A stretch of 64,000 nucleotides of DNA from Streptococcus sp. 29896 (GTDB lineage: Bacteria; Bacillota; Bacilli; Lactobacillales; Streptococcaceae): NCBI RefSeq assembly GCF_032594915.1, contig NZ_CP118733.1, positions 1,054,001-1,118,000 on the forward strand, in the 5' to 3' direction. Under the pieces are notes generated by a model. That model was not told the DNA's origin. It saw only the letters and a program-made list of their open reading frames with translations, and searched no databases. Shown piece by piece: positions 1 through 7,325 of this stretch; position 1 is the first letter of the stretch, and each line of letters opens with the position of its first letter. The translations under genes and the position numbers were made by a program.

Positions 1-420
1 GCGGTTTCTGACTATACCCCTGTTTATATGACGGGCTTAGAAGAGGCTGAGCAAGCCGAGCATCTCTCAGACTTATTGACCAGAAGCAATACTGAAACAA
101 AAATTTCTTCCAAGGATGACTATCAAGTTCTTTTTCTCAAGAAAACACCAAAGGTTATTTCACTTGTAAAAGACTGGAATCCTGCTATCCAATTAATTGG
201 CTTTAAACTCTTGGTCGATGTGTCAAAAGATCAGCTCTTTGCGGTTGCAAGACAAAGTCTTGATAAGAACAAAGCAGACTATATCGTGGCAAATGATTTG
301 TTAGAAATTGGTCCCAATTATCACCATGCCTATCTGGTATCAAAAGACGATGCTGTTTTGGCAAAGACTAAAGAAGAAATTGCAGAATTGATTTTGACAA
401 GTGTTCAGAAAGGAGAATAA
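1..420 (+). CDS. coaB: Phosphopantothenate-cysteine ligase, C-terminal part (gene runs in from the left)
   Basis: The open frame is already running at base 1 and ends with TAA at 418-420, so only the last 139 codons are present. The visible part opens with AVSDYTP, the conserved segment of the CoaB ligase domain that joins cysteine to 4'-phosphopantothenate in coenzyme A synthesis. Later residues include KTPKVI and NDL, which fit the family's C-terminal half. In streptococci CoaB and CoaC are separate proteins rather than one fusion, and here coaC follows after 4 nt. The first in-window ATG at 28 is internal and not the start. Confidence 0.9.
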   Translation, partial: AVSDYTPVYMTGLEEAEQAEHLSDLLTRSNTETKISSKDDYQVLFLKKTPKVISLVKDWNPAIQLIGFKLLVDVSKDQLFAVARQSLDKNKADYIVANDLLEIGPNYHHAYLVSKDDAVLAKTKEEIAELILTSVQKGE

Positions 421-424
421 AGTA

Positions 425-970
425 ATGGCGAACATCACTCTAGCTGTTTCTGGTTCCATATCTGCTTATAAGGCGGCAGATTTGACCAGCCAACTGACCA
501 AACAAGGTCATAAAGTGACGGTTTTGATGACGGAATCAGCTACACAGTTTATTACTCCCTTAACCTTGCAAGCTTTGTCGAAAAATATAGTTCACACTAA
601 TGTTATGCAAGAAGAGGAGCCCCGTTCCATCAAGCACATCGATATAGCAAAGGGAACGGATTTGTTTTTGCTAGCTCCAGCTTCTGCTAATAGTATTGCT
701 AAACTAGCCCATGGCTTAGCTGACGATCCTGTCTCAGCTGTTGCCTTGGCTCTACCTATTGGAGTACCTAAACTTCTTGCTCCTGCAATGAATACCAACA
801 TGTATCTGAATCCAGCTACCCAACGCAATCTCCATTTACTTGAGGAATTTGGTTTTCAAGAAATCAAACCTCGAGAAGCCTTGCTGGCTTGTGGTGATTT
901 TGGGACTGGCGCCCTCGCCGAAATTGATATTATTTTAGAGAAAGTGAGTCAAACGCTTCGTGAAAAATAA
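425..970 (+). CDS. coaC: Phosphopantothenoylcysteine decarboxylase
   Basis: 181 aa flavoprotein of the HFCD family that decarboxylates phosphopantothenoylcysteine, the step after CoaB. The N-terminus ITLAVSGSISAYKAADL is the family's flavin-binding opening, and PAMNTNMY near residue 120 is the conserved substrate-clamp motif. ACGDFGTG near the C-terminus carries the expected cysteine. The ATG at 425 is preferred over a GTG at 401 because AGGAG at 411-415 sits 9 nt before it and the GTG lies inside coaB. It is translationally close to coaB and overlaps the next gene by 11 bp, so the three genes form one unit. Confidence 0.95.
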   Translation: MANITLAVSGSISAYKAADLTSQLTKQGHKVTVLMTESATQFITPLTLQALSKNIVHTNVMQEEEPRSIKHIDIAKGTDLFLLAPASANSIAKLAHGLADDPVSAVALALPIGVPKLLAPAMNTNMYLNPATQRNLHLLEEFGFQEIKPREALLACGDFGTGALAEIDIILEKVSQTLREK

Positions 971-1529
971 AAAATCCAATCAAGTTGCAACCCTAGCTAT
1001 TTTTATTGCCATTATGATTGTTCTTGAATCCATCAGTCAAGCTATCTTTTCAGCTTTTGTTCTCCCTATTAAACCAACCATTACCCATATTCCAGTCATC
1101 GTTGCCAGTATCATCTATGGTCCAAAGATTGGAGCACAGTTGGGAGGCTTCATGGGGGTTATGAGTATGATTCGCAACACTATCTTGCTGGGTCCCGTGA
1201 GTTATATTTTCTCTCCATTTGTAGAAAATGGTAATTTCTATTCCATTCTCATCGCAGTTCTTCCTCGTATCCTCATCGGGATTACCCCATTCTATGTCTA
1301 TAAAGCCATGTCAAACCGCACGGGATTGGCTTTGGCTGCTGCAACTGGAACTTTGACAAATACCTTGTTTGTTCTTTCAGGTATCTTCTTCCTGTTCGGA
1401 TCCGTCTATGCTGGCAATATTCAAGCTCTCCTAGCTTCAATTGTTTCCTTCAATACCTTGGCAGAGTTGATTATTTCTATCAGTCTTGTTTTGGCCATTG
1501 TTCCGGTTTTACAGAAAGTTAAAAAATAA
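960..1529 (+). CDS. panT: ECF transporter substrate-binding (S) component, probably for pantothenate
   Basis: 189 aa, strongly hydrophobic protein with about six membrane segments, typical of the S components that capture a vitamin and dock on a shared energising EcfAA'T module. It starts at GTG 960 inside coaC, so expression is coupled to the CoA genes. That context makes pantothenate, the CoA precursor, the likely substrate; this is inference from position, since S components cannot be assigned from fold alone. No Ecf ATPase genes are in the window, as expected for group II ECF transporters, whose module is encoded elsewhere. A terminator follows directly. Confidence 0.85.
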   Translation: MKNKKSNQVATLAIFIAIMIVLESISQAIFSAFVLPIKPTITHIPVIVASIIYGPKIGAQLGGFMGVMSMIRNTILLGPVSYIFSPFVENGNFYSILIAVLPRILIGITPFYVYKAMSNRTGLALAAATGTLTNTLFVLSGIFFLFGSVYAGNIQALLASIVSFNTLAELIISISLVLAIVPVLQKVKK

Positions 1530-1536
1530 ATATCAG

Positions 1537-1563
1537 AAAATCACGTGAAAGCGTGATTTTTCT
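1537..1563 (+). terminator. Terminator of the coaBC-panT unit
   Basis: Perfect 9-bp stem AAAATCACG (1537-1545) and CGTGATTTT (1552-1560) with a TGAAAG loop, running into T residues. It lies 8 nt after the panT stop. Confidence 0.85.
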
Positions 1564-1575
1564 TTTCAAACATGG

Positions 1576-1612
1576 TATAATGAAAGCGTTTAATAGAAAA
1601 ATTTTTAAGGAG
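1576..1612 (+). promoter_or_regulatory. pgm -10 element and ribosome binding site
   Basis: TATAAT at 1576-1581 follows the upstream terminator. AAGGAG at 1607-1612 sits 7 nt before the pgm ATG. The -35 region overlaps the terminator and has no good TTGACA match. Confidence 0.6.
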
Positions 1613-1619
1613 ATATGCG

Positions 1620-3338
1620 ATGACTTATCAAGAAACCTATCAAACATGGCTCGACTTTGCGGGCCTTCCAGATTACTTGCGTAAAGAATTAGTCGCAATG
1701 GATGAAAAAACAAAAGAAGACGCCTTCTATACAAATCTTGAATTTGGTACAGCTGGTATGCGTGGCTATATTGGCGCTGGTACCAACCGTATCAACGTAT
1801 TCGTAGTCCGTCAAGCTACTGAAGGTTTGGCAAAATTGGTAGAATCAAAAGGTGAAGAAGCTAAAAAACGTGGTGTTGCCATCGCTTACGACTCACGTCA
1901 CTTCTCTCCAGAATTTGCCTTTGAATCAGCTCAAGTTTTGGCAGCACATGGTATCAAATCCTATGTATTTGAAAGCCTACGTCCAACTCCTGAGTTGTCA
2001 TTCGCTGTACGACATTACAATGCCATCGCAGGTATCATGGTAACTGCCAGCCACAACCCGAAAGAATTCAACGGCTACAAGGTTTATGGTGAAGACGGCG
2101 GACAAATGCCACCAGCTGATGCAGATGCTCTTACTAACTTCATCCGTGCCATCGACAATCCATTTACAGTTGAATTGGCTGACCTTGAAGCAAGTAAGGA
2201 AAATGGCTTGATTACAGTTCTTGGCGAAGAAACTGACGTTAAATATCTTGAAGAACTCAAAGACCTCAACATCAACCCTGAATTGATTGCTGAATACGGT
2301 AAAGACATGAAGATTGTCTACACACCGCTTCATGGTACTGGTGAAATGTTGGCTCGTCGTGCACTTGCACAAGCTGGTTTTGAGTCTGTTCAAGTTGTTG
2401 AAGCGCAGGCAACTGCTGACCCTGACTTCTCTACTGTCGCTTCACCAAACCCAGAAAGCCAAGCTGCATTTGCCCTTGCAGAAGAACTCGGCCGTGAAGT
2501 CGGTGCAGATGTCCTTCTTGCAACTGACCCAGATGCTGACCGTGTTGGTGTTGAAGTTCGTCAAGCTGACGGTTCATACTGGAACCTCTCTGGTAACCAA
2601 ATCGGCGCTATCATTGCTAAGTACATCCTTGAAGCCCACAAGCAAGCAGGCACACTTCCTGCAAACGCTGCCCTTGCTAAGTCAATCGTATCCACTGAGT
2701 TGGTAACTAAGATTGCTGAAAGCTACGGCGCTACCATGTTCAACGTCTTGACTGGTTTCAAATTCATCGCTGAGAAAATCCAAGAGTTCGAAGAAAAACA
2801 CAACCATACTTACATGTTTGGTTTTGAAGAAAGCTTTGGTTATCTCATCAAACCATTCGTGCGTGACAAGGATGCTATCCAGGCTGTGCTTATGGTTGCT
2901 GAAATTGCTGCCTACTACCGTTCACGTGGCAGGACCTTGGCTGACGGTATCGATGAAATCTTCAAAGAATATGGCTACTTTGCTGAGAAAACAATCTCTG
3001 TTACTCTTTCTGGTAAAGACGGTGCAGAACAAATCAAGGCAATCATGGCTAAATTCCGCGATAACTCACCTGCACAATTCAACGCAACGGACATCGCAGT
3101 CTTTGAAGACTTTGCCCTTCAAACCAAAACAGATAAAGATGGAAACGTTGAAAAACTCACTACTCCTCCATCAGATGTCTTGAAATACACCTTGGCAGAT
3201 GATTCTTGGTTTGCAGTTCGTCCTTCAGGAACAGAACCAAAAATCAAATTCTACATCGCAACCGTTGGCGAAACCCTAGCTGAAGCAGAAGCAAAAATCG
3301 CTAATATCGAAAAAGAAATCAACGAATTCGTTGGCTAA
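1620..3338 (+). CDS. pgm: Phosphoglucomutase (alpha-D-phosphohexomutase family)
   Basis: 572 aa enzyme that interconverts glucose 6-phosphate and glucose 1-phosphate, supplying UDP-glucose and other sugar nucleotides for capsule and wall polymers. The catalytic phosphoserine motif TASHNPKE is near residue 142, the metal-binding loop DPDADR near residue 305, the sugar-binding GFEES near residue 400 and the phosphate-binding RPSGTEPKIK near residue 532, in the family order. Length is typical of Gram-positive PgcA-type enzymes. It is flanked by its own promoter and terminator, so it is probably monocistronic. Phosphomannomutase side activity cannot be excluded. Confidence 0.95.
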   Translation: MTYQETYQTWLDFAGLPDYLRKELVAMDEKTKEDAFYTNLEFGTAGMRGYIGAGTNRINVFVVRQATEGLAKLVESKGEEAKKRGVAIAYDSRHFSPEFAFESAQVLAAHGIKSYVFESLRPTPELSFAVRHYNAIAGIMVTASHNPKEFNGYKVYGEDGGQMPPADADALTNFIRAIDNPFTVELADLEASKENGLITVLGEETDVKYLEELKDLNINPELIAEYGKDMKIVYTPLHGTGEMLARRALAQAGFESVQVVEAQATADPDFSTVASPNPESQAAFALAEELGREVGADVLLATDPDADRVGVEVRQADGSYWNLSGNQIGAIIAKYILEAHKQAGTLPANAALAKSIVSTELVTKIAESYGATMFNVLTGFKFIAEKIQEFEEKHNHTYMFGFEESFGYLIKPFVRDKDAIQAVLMVAEIAAYYRSRGRTLADGIDEIFKEYGYFAEKTISVTLSGKDGAEQIKAIMAKFRDNSPAQFNATDIAVFEDFALQTKTDKDGNVEKLTTPPSDVLKYTLADDSWFAVRPSGTEPKIKFYIATVGETLAEAEAKIANIEKEINEFVG

Positions 3339-3353
3339 ACCTTTAGGTTCAAC

Positions 3354-3386
3354 AAAAGACAAACAATTCATTGTTTGTCTTTTTTG
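3354..3386 (+). terminator. Terminator of pgm
   Basis: Long stem of 12 or more bp, AAAAGACAAACAAT at 3354-3367 with ATTGTTTGTCTTTT at 3370-3383, followed by T residues. The arms are A-rich and T-rich, so it could work on both strands. Confidence 0.85.
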
Positions 3387-3461
3387 TTATTTAAACAAAG
3401 CCGATCATCAAGCGTGGCGTTTATTTATCAGGCACCTTTCGGAACCTTCTGTGCAGAAATT

Positions 3462-3904
3462 CAATAAAAAATGGAGGCGAAAGCCTCCACTTTATTTCAT
3501 AAATCGGAAAAGTCCATTGCTGCTAATTACTTTTTTATTTAGTCGTTTCCTACCATTTACAAAGAGGTATCATACTACTTGTCATAAAGTGCGGAGTTTG
3601 CATGTTAAAGTTTTATAATGATTCTATCCTTATCTCGGACAGTCCAACCCCTCTTGAACTCAATATTTTCTGAATCCAAGATAAGAATGGTGGCAAATTT
3701 TTTCAGACAGCTAGCTCAGGAGCGTGAGTTATATATGTGAAATGTATGTGAGAATGGAACAACAGACTTTTCCTCTATTGATTTCCCTTCTGGAAATCAG
3801 TAGTCATATTTTATCGGATTGCTAAACCCTTCCCTCCTTCTTATCATTTAGCAACCGCTTTCCTTATCTAAGTCTATCTTACCACCTTTAAAAAAATAAA
3901 TCAA
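3462..3904 (-). ncRNA. Candidate structured non-coding RNA of about 400 nt; identity unknown
   Basis: This stretch between pgm and mutY has no credible ORF on either strand. On the minus strand it looks like a transcription unit: TTGATT (3904-3899), a 17-bp spacer and TAAGAT (3881-3876) form a promoter, and a GC-rich stem (3472-3478 with 3483-3489, GAAA/TTTC loop) followed by a T-run (3470-3463) forms a terminator. Between them are inverted repeats: TTGCTAAA with TTTAGCAA (about 3820-3852), GATTTCC with GGAAATC (about 3779-3797), and CTTATCT with AGATAAG (about 3629-3685). I could not match it to RNase P RNA, tmRNA, 6S RNA or a T-box. Alternatives are a decayed gene or a mutY 3' region. Confidence 0.35.
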
Positions 3905-3934
3905 AAAATTGTATGCTCTAAACAAACAAATTTT

Positions 3935-5089
3935 TTATTTCTTATTTTTAGTTGCCAAATAGGATTCCCACATCTTCTGTTGGGGCTTCGCGAATGGGTA
4001 GGAATGAAAATCAACTACTGCTACCCATTTGAGTTCGCGATCGGCGGGGAGACTGCCTGCGGTGGCGATCCCTTCTGTCAAGTCAATCAGCCATTTGCGG
4101 TGGCTGAATATGTGTTGAACGGGGGAAAATTCTTCATCCTGCCAGTCGACTATCAGTCCATACTGGTCTGTAAAGCTCTGCCTTGTATCTGGCTGAACAG
4201 GCTCTTCTGCAACTTCAAAGAGGGAGACTTGTTTGTCTAGGACCGCCCCTTTTTCCAAAAGTGGAAAGGACCAGAAACCTGCAAGCAGTTGGCTGCTTTG
4301 ATTTTTTTCTAGGAGAAATTCATTGTGCTGGTTGCGGATAATCATGCCTTGATAGGCAACGGGGACTGGCTTTTTCTTGGGTGCCTTAATCGGATACTTG
4401 CCCATGGTGCCGTTGAGGTAGGCGGCGCTAAAGGCTTTGACGGGACTATCTTCTGGTCGTGGATTGACAGGTGCCTCAATGTCTGATCCCAGATCCATGA
4501 GGGCTTGGTTAAAGTCGCCTGGTCTGTCTGGGTCAATCAGGATGTCCATCATGCCTTGGAAAATCTTGCGATTGGCAGGCACTCCGATATCGTGATTGAC
4601 TTCAAAAAGTCGGCTCAAGACTCGCATGACATTACCGTCAACAGCTGGCTCAGGCAGGTCAAAGGCAATACTGGCAATGGCTCCCGCAGTGTAGGGCCCA
4701 ATTCCCTTGAGGCTAGCAATCTCTTCGTAAGTCCGTGGAAACTGACCATCGAACTGCTCCACCATTTGCTGAGCTGCCTTTTGCATATTACGGACGCGAG
4801 AATAATAGCCCAGACCTTCCCAGAGTTTGAGAATGACCTCCTCTTCTGCCACCGCCAAATCTCGAATGGTTGGTAAATGGTGCAAAAAGCGTTCGTAGTA
4901 AGGAATGACGGTATCAACCCGTGTCTGTTGCAACATGATTTCCGACACCCAGATTGCATAGGGATCTCGTGTGCGACGCCAAGGCAAATCACGCTTGTTG
5001 GCATCATACCAATCTAAAAGCGCCTTGCGGAAGGATTTGATTTTCTCCTCCTCCCACATGGTCACTCCGTATTTTTTCAAATCTAACAT
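3935..5089 (-). CDS. mutY: A/G-specific adenine glycosylase MutY, iron-sulfur-cluster-free form
   Basis: 384 aa base-excision repair enzyme removing adenine mispaired with 8-oxoguanine. The helix-hairpin-helix LKGIGPYTAG, the catalytic Glu in SEIMLQQTRV and the catalytic Asp in VDGNVMRVL are present, and a NUDIX-like 8-oxoG recognition domain follows (about residues 235-375). The region after LMDLGSDIE, where most MutY proteins carry four cysteines for a [4Fe-4S] cluster, has none; the whole protein contains no cysteine. The start at 5089 has no Shine-Dalgarno but lies exactly 6 nt from a -10 element, suggesting a leaderless mRNA. An in-frame ATG at 5059 has GGAG 5 nt upstream and is the alternative start (374 aa). 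Confidence 0.93.
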   Translation of the reverse strand: MLDLKKYGVTMWEEEKIKSFRKALLDWYDANKRDLPWRRTRDPYAIWVSEIMLQQTRVDTVIPYYERFLHHLPTIRDLAVAEEEVILKLWEGLGYYSRVRNMQKAAQQMVEQFDGQFPRTYEEIASLKGIGPYTAGAIASIAFDLPEPAVDGNVMRVLSRLFEVNHDIGVPANRKIFQGMMDILIDPDRPGDFNQALMDLGSDIEAPVNPRPEDSPVKAFSAAYLNGTMGKYPIKAPKKKPVPVAYQGMIIRNQHNEFLLEKNQSSQLLAGFWSFPLLEKGAVLDKQVSLFEVAEEPVQPDTRQSFTDQYGLIVDWQDEEFSPVQHIFSHRKWLIDLTEGIATAGSLPADRELKWVAVVDFHSYPFAKPQQKMWESYLATKNKK

Positions 5090-5095
5090 AGGTCT

Positions 5096-5124
5096 AGTAT
5101 AACAAAAAAAGAGAGGCTGGGCAA
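5096..5124 (-). promoter_or_regulatory. mutY promoter nested in a terminator
   Basis: On the minus strand TTGCCC, a 17-nt spacer and TATACT (5101-5096) with an upstream TG (extended -10) lie just before mutY. The -35 overlaps the downstream arm of the terminator at 5111-5139. Transcription would start at or next to the ATG at 5089. Confidence 0.6.
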
Positions 5125-5142
5125 AAAGCCCAACCTCTCTTC
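5104..5142 (-). terminator. Terminator of the ABC exporter-thioesterase unit
   Basis: Stem GAGAGGcTGGGC (5111-5122) with GCCCAaCCTCTC (5128-5139), A5/T5 loop, and a run of seven T on the minus strand (5110-5104). It lies about 50 nt after the thioesterase stop. Confidence 0.9.
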
Positions 5143-5191
5143 TAAAACTAGTAAACTGAGTCTTATAACAAGGGGCGATTTCTCAACCTTA

Positions 5192-5608
5192 CTAGTTCTT
5201 TTTGCTTCCTACTTCTCTGGTAACAAACATTGTAAAACTGGCTTTAATGATGGATTCAGCATCCTGGTTTTGAATCAGGACATCAATAACCTTTGTAGTC
5301 CGTCCATCATGTTGGCATTTGCCACTTATTGTTAAGCAATCCCCTAGCTTGGCAGCTTTCATATAGTTAATGTTTGATTGAAGGGTGACTGCATAGTATC
5401 CCAAGCTATACACTGTCAAGCCTGCAACTGAATCAGCAAGTGTAAAATGATAGCCTCCATGTGCCATTTGGTATGGATTTAAGGAATCATTTTTAACTGT
5501 CGTCTCCATGACAACCTTTCCTGGCTGAACATCGACTATGCTATATTCATCTAAAACCTGAATAGGTTTTAATCGAAAACCCTGCAGTTCTTTTTTTATA
5601 TCATTCAT
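5192..5608 (-). CDS. Hotdog-fold thioesterase (PaaI/YbgC-like)
   Basis: 138 aa, the usual size of a single hotdog domain. The motif MAHGGYHFTLADSVAG (about residues 48-63) has the HGG and the acidic residue of the PaaI-type active site; these enzymes hydrolyse acyl-CoA thioesters. The substrate is not known. AAGGGAG precedes the ATG, and the start overlaps the stop of the upstream ABC transporter gene by 8 bp, so it is co-transcribed with the exporter. A terminator follows. Confidence 0.8.
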   Translation of the reverse strand: MNDIKKELQGFRLKPIQVLDEYSIVDVQPGKVVMETTVKNDSLNPYQMAHGGYHFTLADSVAGLTVYSLGYYAVTLQSNINYMKAAKLGDCLTISGKCQHDGRTTKVIDVLIQNQDAESIIKASFTMFVTREVGSKKN

Positions 5609-7325
5609 AATTACTCCCTTGACTACTTTGCATTTGATAATAGACCCCTTTTGCCGTCATGAGTTGGTGGTGATTCCCCTGCTCTACGATTTGTCCATCA
5701 ACCATCACCAAAATGATATCTGCAGACTGGATGGTGGAAAGGCGGTGGGCGATGATAAAGCTGGTACGCCCCTTCATGAGTTTGGCAAAAGCTTCTTGCA
5801 CTAAAATCTCCGTTCGCGTATCGATTGAAGAGGTTGCTTCATCTAAGATTAAGATTTTTGGTAATTTAACAAAAACTCGAGCGATTGCCAAAAGTTGTCG
5901 TTGTCCTTGGGATAATGAGGCTCCTCCGTCTATCAGAATCGTATCATATCCCTCTGGTAACTGTCGGATAAAGAAATCTGCATTAGCAGCCTGGGCTGCT
6001 TCTATCACCAATTCTCGAGTAGCATTGGGATAGCCGTAGGCAATATTATCATGAATACTGGCTGACTTAATCCAGGTTTCCTGCAAGACCATGCCAATTT
6101 GCTGACGTAGGTCTTCTCGACTATACTTGGTCACAGGCTGACCATCTAGCAAAATCTGCCCTTGATTGACTTCATAAAAGCGCATAAGTAGATTGATGAG
6201 GGTAGACTTACCAGCTCCGGTCGGTCCCACAATGGCCACTTTGGCACCTGCTGGTACGGATAGATTGAGATTCTGAATGAGGGGCTTGCTGGGGTCGTAG
6301 GAAAAATCAACCTCTTGGAAATCAATCTTCCCCTGAACTTCACGCATTTCCAAGCTCTGCCCTTCTTCCACATCATCCTGGTCAAGAATTGCAAAAAGCC
6401 TCTCGGCACAGGCTAAAGCGCTCTGCAATTCTGACAAAACCGAAGATATATCGTTGAAAGGCTTGGTGTATTGGCTTGCGTAGTTGAGGAAGGTCGTTAA
6501 TTCACCAACCGTGAAGCTACCAGCCATAATCCGTAGAGCTCCTAAGCCAGCCAAAAGCGCATAAATCAAGGCATTGATGAATCGGGTGCTTGGGTTTATA
6601 GTTGAGGAGACAAAGATGGCAGCTTGTGAATAATGAGCATATTGAGAATTTTCTTTGACAAAATCTTTCTGAAACTGCTCTTGAGCATTAAAGCTCTGAA
6701 TCAAGCTCAGTTGGCTAATACTTTCCTCCAGAAAGCGGCTTTGACGGCCACGCGCAGCGGTTTGCTGCTGATAATAATTATAACTTTTTCGAGCAATAGT
6801 TCGAGCCACCAAGAGGCTCAAAGGTGTCAAAGCCACTACAACAAGCATCATAATCCAATCCAAACGTGCCATAGTAACAATTGTCAATAAGATTGTGAAG
6901 ATACCAAGGAAAAATTGGTTAAAAATCATCAATAGTCCATTGGTCAACTGCTCGCTATCTGTCGAAATCCTTGCAACCAGATCTCCGACTGATTGCCTAT
7001 CAAGAAAAGATAAAGGCAAGCGATGCAATTTATCATAAACTTGCTGGCGTAGTTCCGCCATCAGACCGTAAATCAAACGATTGCTTGCCAAAGGGAGATA
7101 CCATTGGACCAGAGTATTGGTAAATACCACCACCCCCATCTGAACCAAGACGCCAAATAAAGCTTGTCCATCTCCGTCCAGAATCAAATCTAAGGCCCGT
7201 CCCATCAAAATCGGCAGATAAACAGTTAACAAAACCTGGCAAAGCGTTCCAGCTATCAAGGATAGCAAAAATATGGGTTTACGTCCTAACAGAGCCACTA
7301 AAGAGTTGAATGTACTTTTTCTCAT
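5601..7325 (-). CDS. ABC exporter half-transporter, subunit with canonical Walker B glutamate
   Basis: 574 aa with an N-terminal six-helix membrane domain (about residues 15-300) and a C-terminal ATPase domain. Walker A is GPTGAGKST, Walker B ends LILDEATSSID with the catalytic Glu, and the signature is the non-standard LSQGQ. With the upstream partner, which has the complementary defects, this forms a heterodimeric type IV exporter of the LmrCD/TM287-288 kind. Such pumps export drugs, lipids or peptides; the substrate cannot be read here. Its ATG overlaps the partner's TGA by 4 bp, enforcing matched synthesis. Confidence 0.88.
   Translation of the reverse strand: MRKSTFNSLVALLGRKPIFLLSLIAGTLCQVLLTVYLPILMGRALDLILDGDGQALFGVLVQMGVVVFTNTLVQWYLPLASNRLIYGLMAELRQQVYDKLHRLPLSFLDRQSVGDLVARISTDSEQLTNGLLMIFNQFFLGIFTILLTIVTMARLDWIMMLVVVALTPLSLLVARTIARKSYNYYQQQTAARGRQSRFLEESISQLSLIQSFNAQEQFQKDFVKENSQYAHYSQAAIFVSSTINPSTRFINALIYALLAGLGALRIMAGSFTVGELTTFLNYASQYTKPFNDISSVLSELQSALACAERLFAILDQDDVEEGQSLEMREVQGKIDFQEVDFSYDPSKPLIQNLNLSVPAGAKVAIVGPTGAGKSTLINLLMRFYEVNQGQILLDGQPVTKYSREDLRQQIGMVLQETWIKSASIHDNIAYGYPNATRELVIEAAQAANADFFIRQLPEGYDTILIDGGASLSQGQRQLLAIARVFVKLPKILILDEATSSIDTRTEILVQEAFAKLMKGRTSFIIAHRLSTIQSADIILVMVDGQIVEQGNHHQLMTAKGVYYQMQSSQGSNYE

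Noticed and set aside
401..427. GTG 401 as the start of coaC
   Set aside because: It lies within coaB and the AGGAG at 411-415 is correctly placed for ATG 425.
1998..2393. 131-codon minus-strand frame within pgm
   Set aside because: Antisense shadow of a highly conserved, codon-biased gene.
3331..3618. 95-codon open frame after pgm
   Set aside because: It overlaps the pgm end and terminator, has no ribosome site, and its composition is not protein-like.
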